From positions 1 through 64,000 of the forward strand of contig NZ_FNCO01000016.1 in the NCBI RefSeq assembly GCF_900100795.1: a stretch of 64,000 nt of DNA, in the 5' to 3' direction. Positions 61,015 to 64,000 of this stretch are shown piece by piece. This DNA comes from Pseudomonas abietaniphila. Its GTDB lineage: Bacteria; Pseudomonadota; Gammaproteobacteria; Pseudomonadales; Pseudomonadaceae. Both the position numbers and the translations under genes were made by a program. Below the pieces are notes generated by a model, which did not search any database, was not told the DNA's origin, and saw nothing but the letters and a program-made list of their open reading frames with translations. Each line of letters starts with the position of its first letter. The stretch's first letter is position 1.

Positions 61015-62122
61015 TGTCCAGTTTCTCCAGCACGTCGTAGATGTTATCGATCTTGCCGCCGAGCACCGAGTAGCAGCCCGGCAAGCTGGCGTGCTTCTCG
61101 AACAGAATCGGCCTACCGTCGTTGCGGTCGTTTTTCGCCAACACGGTCTTCACTTCGTACAGCGAGTCCCTGTGCCGCGAGTCGAGGATTGCCGGAATGT
61201 AACGACCGACATCCCGCACCATTCGCTCCACGCGACTGGTGCGCTCATGTCGGGCGAGCTTGTCGTAAGGGTTGATCGACTTGTCGTCGTTCCACTGCAC
61301 ATGCGGGGTGAAACGCACGTGGGACAAGGTGTGCAGGTCGCGGGAGGGGAACGGCATCATCGAAAAGAACGGCCCGTCCATGACCGTCACGCCAAGGCCT
61401 TCGAGAGCAGGCGGCATCTGCATCAGCGCCATTTCGGTGATCTCGTGGCGCAGGTCCGTGTCCAGCCCCGGAAAGTCACCGTTGAAATGATTGCTGCCGC
61501 TGTAGGTGCAGTTGAACAGATAGCGGCAGCTGAGGCGTTGCGGGCCGCCTTCGCTTTCGGTCACCACCTGCAGCGTGTGTTCTGCGCCCTGATAGATCTC
61601 CGTCGCGCGGGTGAGCAACCGCACCTGCACGCCGCATTCTTCAAGTTCCTGCACGGCCCATCGCGCCAGTTGCGTGGCGTCGAACGCGTACTCCTGAACC
61701 TGAAACACCTCTTCGATCAAACGCGGCTCGAACAGCGCATGCGCCGCTGAGTCCGCACGCTGGATCTGCGCACCGATATCACGGCAAAACCTTTCGAACT
61801 GCCGCGCTGTGACCTTCGAGTTGTGCCGCGCAATCGCGTACAGCTTGGTGAAATCGCGCTTCACCGCCTGGGGCCAGTCGGCCACGAAACGCGGCAGGTT
61901 GACCCGGCTGCGATAGGCCGTGGTGAAGCTGCGCGGGTAGTGATAGCCGTTATGCACGCGCGCCTGATTGTTGTAAGACGCGCGCCTGAGCAAGCCGCCC
62001 TCGCGCTCCAGCAGCACGATGCGCTTGAACCCGCGTTGCCGGGCCAGATGGATGGCAATCGCCGATCCATAGAAGCCGCCGCCAATAATGATCGCCTCAT
62101 GGCAAGGCACCGGATGGCTCAT
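61001..62122 (-). CDS. FAD-dependent oxidoreductase
   Basis: 373 aa from ATG 62122; the open frame runs on to 62740 inside the glycosyltransferase gene and is not used. EAIIIGGGFYGSAIAIHLARQRGFKRIVLLERE is the dinucleotide fold, and RASYNNQARVHNGYHYPRS (GYHYP) is the substrate-side block of the DAO family. It ends VLGGKIDNIYDVLEKLD. Probably oxidises or desaturates a sugar-linked intermediate; the substrate is unknown. Confidence 0.85.
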   Translation of the reverse strand: MSHPVPCHEAIIIGGGFYGSAIAIHLARQRGFKRIVLLEREGGLLRRASYNNQARVHNGYHYPRSFTTAYRSRVNLPRFVADWPQAVKRDFTKLYAIARHNSKVTARQFERFCRDIGAQIQRADSAAHALFEPRLIEEVFQVQEYAFDATQLARWAVQELEECGVQVRLLTRATEIYQGAEHTLQVVTESEGGPQRLSCRYLFNCTYSGSNHFNGDFPGLDTDLRHEITEMALMQMPPALEGLGVTVMDGPFFSMMPFPSRDLHTLSHVRFTPHVQWNDDKSINPYDKLARHERTSRVERMVRDVGRYIPAILDSRHRDSLYEVKTVLAKNDRNDGRPILFEKHASLPGCYSVLGGKIDNIYDVLEKLDNEVF

Positions 62123-63147
62123 CAAGATGCGCGCTCTCCGCCCCAGGCCCTCGCCATGCTGATCACTGGCGCGGCGTCCTCGACGTTGAGCTTTTCGAGC
62201 CGCGTCATTCGGCAACTCGTGAACTCTTGCCCGATGTAATACAGCGGCCCGTCGCCGGAAAAACTCCCCATGTTCAGGATGTATTCGCCGAGCACCAACA
62301 GCACCAGCGAAATCAGGAAAAACATGCCCGACTCCTGCAACGACAGACTGATCCAGCCCGCCGCGACATCGGTCTTGAACAGCGCAATGCCCACCACGTA
62401 CGCGCAATAAAGCAGGTTCATCACCGCGCCAAACAACGACAGCGCTGTCACCAGCCGCATCGGCGCGCGGGTGCTCGACACCAGCATCCGAATACCCCGG
62501 TCGACGCTTTCCCCCAGATGCCTGCGCGGCTGCGCCTTGGGTGGCGCTGAATACGTCAGGCACGTACGCGCAAAACCGCCCGTGGCCGGCAAATGCCGAT
62601 AAATCATCGTGGGTTTGGGATGCTGCAGAATGAAATTGATCACCTTCTTGGTCAGCAACCGAAACTGCGGCGCGTCCTTGACCAGGTGAATCCCGTTGCA
62701 CCAGCGATACGCCCGGTGAAACAGCTTGAAGGCGAAGCAATACAACAAAGGCTGCGGCGTGTGCTCGGTGTTGCAGACAAACACCACATCCGCACCGCGA
62801 GCCGCGTGTTCCAGCATATTCGGCAAAAACGCAATGTCGTCCGCCAGCGGGTCCAGCACCACCGCGTAATCACCCAGCGCATTCTCCAGACCGACCCACG
62901 ACGCCGTGTCCAGATCGACCTCCTTGGTCAGCGCATACACCTGAAGATTCGCCACCCCATCCTCAGCCGTCAGCCGCTTCAACTGCGCCACGCTGTCATC
63001 GCTCGACGCGTTGTCGACAATGATCAACTCATAGTCCGACACCATCGACGCAATCACATCCGTCGCCTCGCACAACATCCCCTCAAGGCCATCGGCCTGA
63101 TTACGAACGACAAACACCACCGACAGAAAACAGGGAAAAAAGGCCAT
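62122..63147 (-). CDS. GtrB/ArnC-like GT2 glycosyltransferase (first gene of operon)
   Basis: 341 aa from ATG 63147 (frame open to 63225). FLSVVFVVRNQADGLEGML, YELIIVDNASSDDS and the acidic LDPLADDIAFLPNML block form the GT-A domain. The C-terminus has two membrane helices (PMRLVTALSLFGAVMNLLYCAYVV and FFLISLVLLVLGEYI), as in GtrB and ArnC, which put sugar on undecaprenyl phosphate. It heads a seven-gene leftward operon in which each gene overlaps or abuts the next. Confidence 0.88.
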   Translation of the reverse strand: MAFFPCFLSVVFVVRNQADGLEGMLCEATDVIASMVSDYELIIVDNASSDDSVAQLKRLTAEDGVANLQVYALTKEVDLDTASWVGLENALGDYAVVLDPLADDIAFLPNMLEHAARGADVVFVCNTEHTPQPLLYCFAFKLFHRAYRWCNGIHLVKDAPQFRLLTKKVINFILQHPKPTMIYRHLPATGGFARTCLTYSAPPKAQPRRHLGESVDRGIRMLVSSTRAPMRLVTALSLFGAVMNLLYCAYVVGIALFKTDVAAGWISLSLQESGMFFLISLVLLVLGEYILNMGSFSGDGPLYYIGQEFTSCRMTRLEKLNVEDAAPVISMARAWGGERAS

Positions 63148-63640
63148 GGCGCAATACTCTGAAAAACGGCCTTCCCTGGCAGTGTTTTTATTAGGGTGTG
63201 CAGACAGGTATTGATAGGAGAACACGCAGGGAACAGGAAATATTCAAAGAGCGGGTGCGGGGTACTTTTGCGGTTTGAGCGGGTGTGTTGTTGGGTATTT
63301 AAATAACGAAGTTTTGCACGAGCGGCTTTTGAATCAATGGGTTGGGTGTAACGCGCGAGGGTGTTTTTTCTATAAAGGGAGACAGGCGTCAGGGGTTTTA
63401 CAGCTAATTAAGTTGGGTGAAGGTTATTTAAAGTTTGCATAGGTGAGGCGGGGGAGGAGGGAATACTGGCGCCGGTGTTTGGCGTATCGCGCGCTCAAAC
63501 GCATGTGATTCTGCCGAAGGCCGTGGGAGCAAGCTTGCTCGCGATCTGCCGGGCACCGGCAGTAGAACCAGACGACTCGGAACGTTGGGGTCCGCTACCA
63601 AGCACGGTGGGCGGCTTTCACGCATCAGGTGTAAGTCGGG
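63148..63640. other. Intergenic region upstream of the surface-sugar operon
   Basis: About 490 bases without a convincing gene. The first 270 are AT-richer and should hold the operon promoter; no clear boxes could be named. A REP-like element is at 63522. Confidence 0.5.
63522..63545 (+). repeat. Single REP-like unit
   Basis: GTGGGAGCAAGCTTGCTCGCGA, a short self-complementary AGCAAGCTTGCT core, upstream of the surface-sugar operon. Confidence 0.7.
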
Positions 63641-63740
63641 CTAGATGACGACGGCGACTTCGGCGTTCCAGGGTTCGTCCTCATGGAAGGGCAGTGGCTA
63701 CGACTCAGTCCAGACGAATTTGAGCGGCTTTCAGACATTA

Positions 63741-63765
63741 AAAAGCCGGCTTGTGGCCGGCTTCT
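63741..63765 (-). terminator. Hairpin terminator for a minus-strand transcript
   Basis: An 8-bp stem AAGCCGGC / GCCGGCTT with a 5-base loop. Read on the minus strand it runs into TTTTTAATG, so it ends a transcript coming from the right; on the plus strand only TTCTC follows. Confidence 0.7.
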
Positions 63766-63780
63766 CGGTGACAGGTTTGG

Positions 63781-63969
63781 TTAGTTTTTGGCTATCCGCA
63801 CCCATCCGCAAAAGTGCGCGCTACGAAGAGGCGCTTGTGAGGTAGACGAGGCGGTCGCGGGGACTTTGCCTGGTCGGTCACCCGTCCGCGGGTAGCCGAG
63901 GGGTGTTGAAACGAAGGCGTGCAGGATACTCATGTTCGCGGCGGATGCCCAGCCTTGATGCGCTGCCAT
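63781..63969 (-). CDS. Possible small hypothetical protein
   Basis: 62 aa from ATG 63969, ending with HFCGWVRIAKN. GGAAAAGG lies 5-12 bases upstream of the start and the hairpin terminator lies 16 bases after the stop, so a short gene is plausible. No family could be assigned; similar short frames with a GWVRIA ending occur near phage-like loci, as far as I recall. Confidence 0.4.
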   Translation of the reverse strand: MAAHQGWASAANMSILHAFVSTPLGYPRTGDRPGKVPATASSTSQAPLRSAHFCGWVRIAKN

Positions 63970-64000
63970 TGTCCTTTTCCTTGTGAATCAAGGCATTGTC

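Noticed and set aside
59521..61275. 584-aa plus-strand frame in the surface-sugar operon
   Set aside because: It is antisense to the GT-C gene and has strongly biased His/Arg/Gln composition.
63683..63784. 33-aa frame GQWLRLSPDEFERL
   Set aside because: Short, without a ribosome site, and it spans the hairpin that ends the minus-strand transcript.
1..64000. tRNA or rRNA gene
   Set aside because: I found no cloverleaf with a T-arm motif or any 16S/23S sequence; the island edges also show no clear tRNA attachment site.

Overview
The window reads as a chromosomal segment of a Pseudomonas, probably of the fluorescens/syringae lineage. From about 22 kb to 44 kb the gene order matches the P. aeruginosa block oprG, the PA4063-PA4066-type zinc operon, ybbN, nrdR, ribD, ribE, ribB(A), ribH, nusB, thiL, pgpA, ribA, dxs, ispA, xseB. 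The intergenic spaces carry classic Pseudomonas REP palindromes. All names rest on reading the proteins and gene order; no database search was run.

Region 1 (1-12.3 kb) is an accessory island. Its genes are lower in GC, mostly unfamiliar and partly decayed. It opens with a two-gene module at 1.2-2.9 kb: a GHKL-ATPase protein with an N-terminal winged helix, followed by a STAS-like (DUF4325-type) protein with a C-terminal winged helix. A strong terminator closes it. Next comes a compact three-gene ubiquitin-like operon (3.36-6.17 kb): three tandem beta-grasp ubiquitin-like domains fused to an E2-like domain, a JAB/JAMM peptidase fused to an E1-like adenylating domain, and a small Cys/His-rich DUF6527-type protein. 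The rest of the island has a gene flanked by two direct repeats, a degenerate tyrosine-recombinase-like gene, two pseudogenes, and a membrane-protein gene overlapping a 36-residue proline-rich mini-gene. An AT-rich stretch with repeated CTTTACAGA motifs ends it.

Region 2 (12.3-47 kb) is core chromosome. It holds a TetR regulator with a perfect palindromic operator, a YbiO-type mechanosensitive channel and the helicase Lhr. Two sugar-nucleotide dehydrogenase-family genes and OprG follow. A zinc-starvation-type operon with a Zur-box-like site comes next. The riboflavin cluster is ribD-ribE-ribBA-ribH plus a separate ribA; the ribBA product has lost the zinc-binding residues of its cyclohydrolase half. 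The isoprenoid genes dxs and ispA, a BtuF-like and BtuB-like pair, a nitroreductase, a quinone oxidoreductase and a LysR regulator complete the region. A four-copy 133-bp REP array sits between xseB and the nitroreductase gene.

Region 3 (47-56.5 kb) is catabolic. One set is a sugar-acid module: an IlvD/EDD dehydratase, an FAH-family enzyme, a LysR regulator and an MFS transporter, with four related inverted-repeat sites in its control regions. The second set is an MFS transporter, a maleate isomerase-family enzyme and a LysR regulator.

Region 4 (56.7-63.2 kb) is a leftward operon of seven overlapping or abutting genes. It encodes a GtrB/ArnC-like glycosyltransferase, an FAD oxidoreductase, a GT-C-type membrane glycosyltransferase, an NAD-dependent epimerase-like protein, a TIM-barrel isomerase, a small four-helix transporter and a second GT2. 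Together they look like a lipid-linked surface glycosylation system. The right end (63.2-64 kb) holds little beyond a REP element and the 3' end of a possible small minus-strand transcript.
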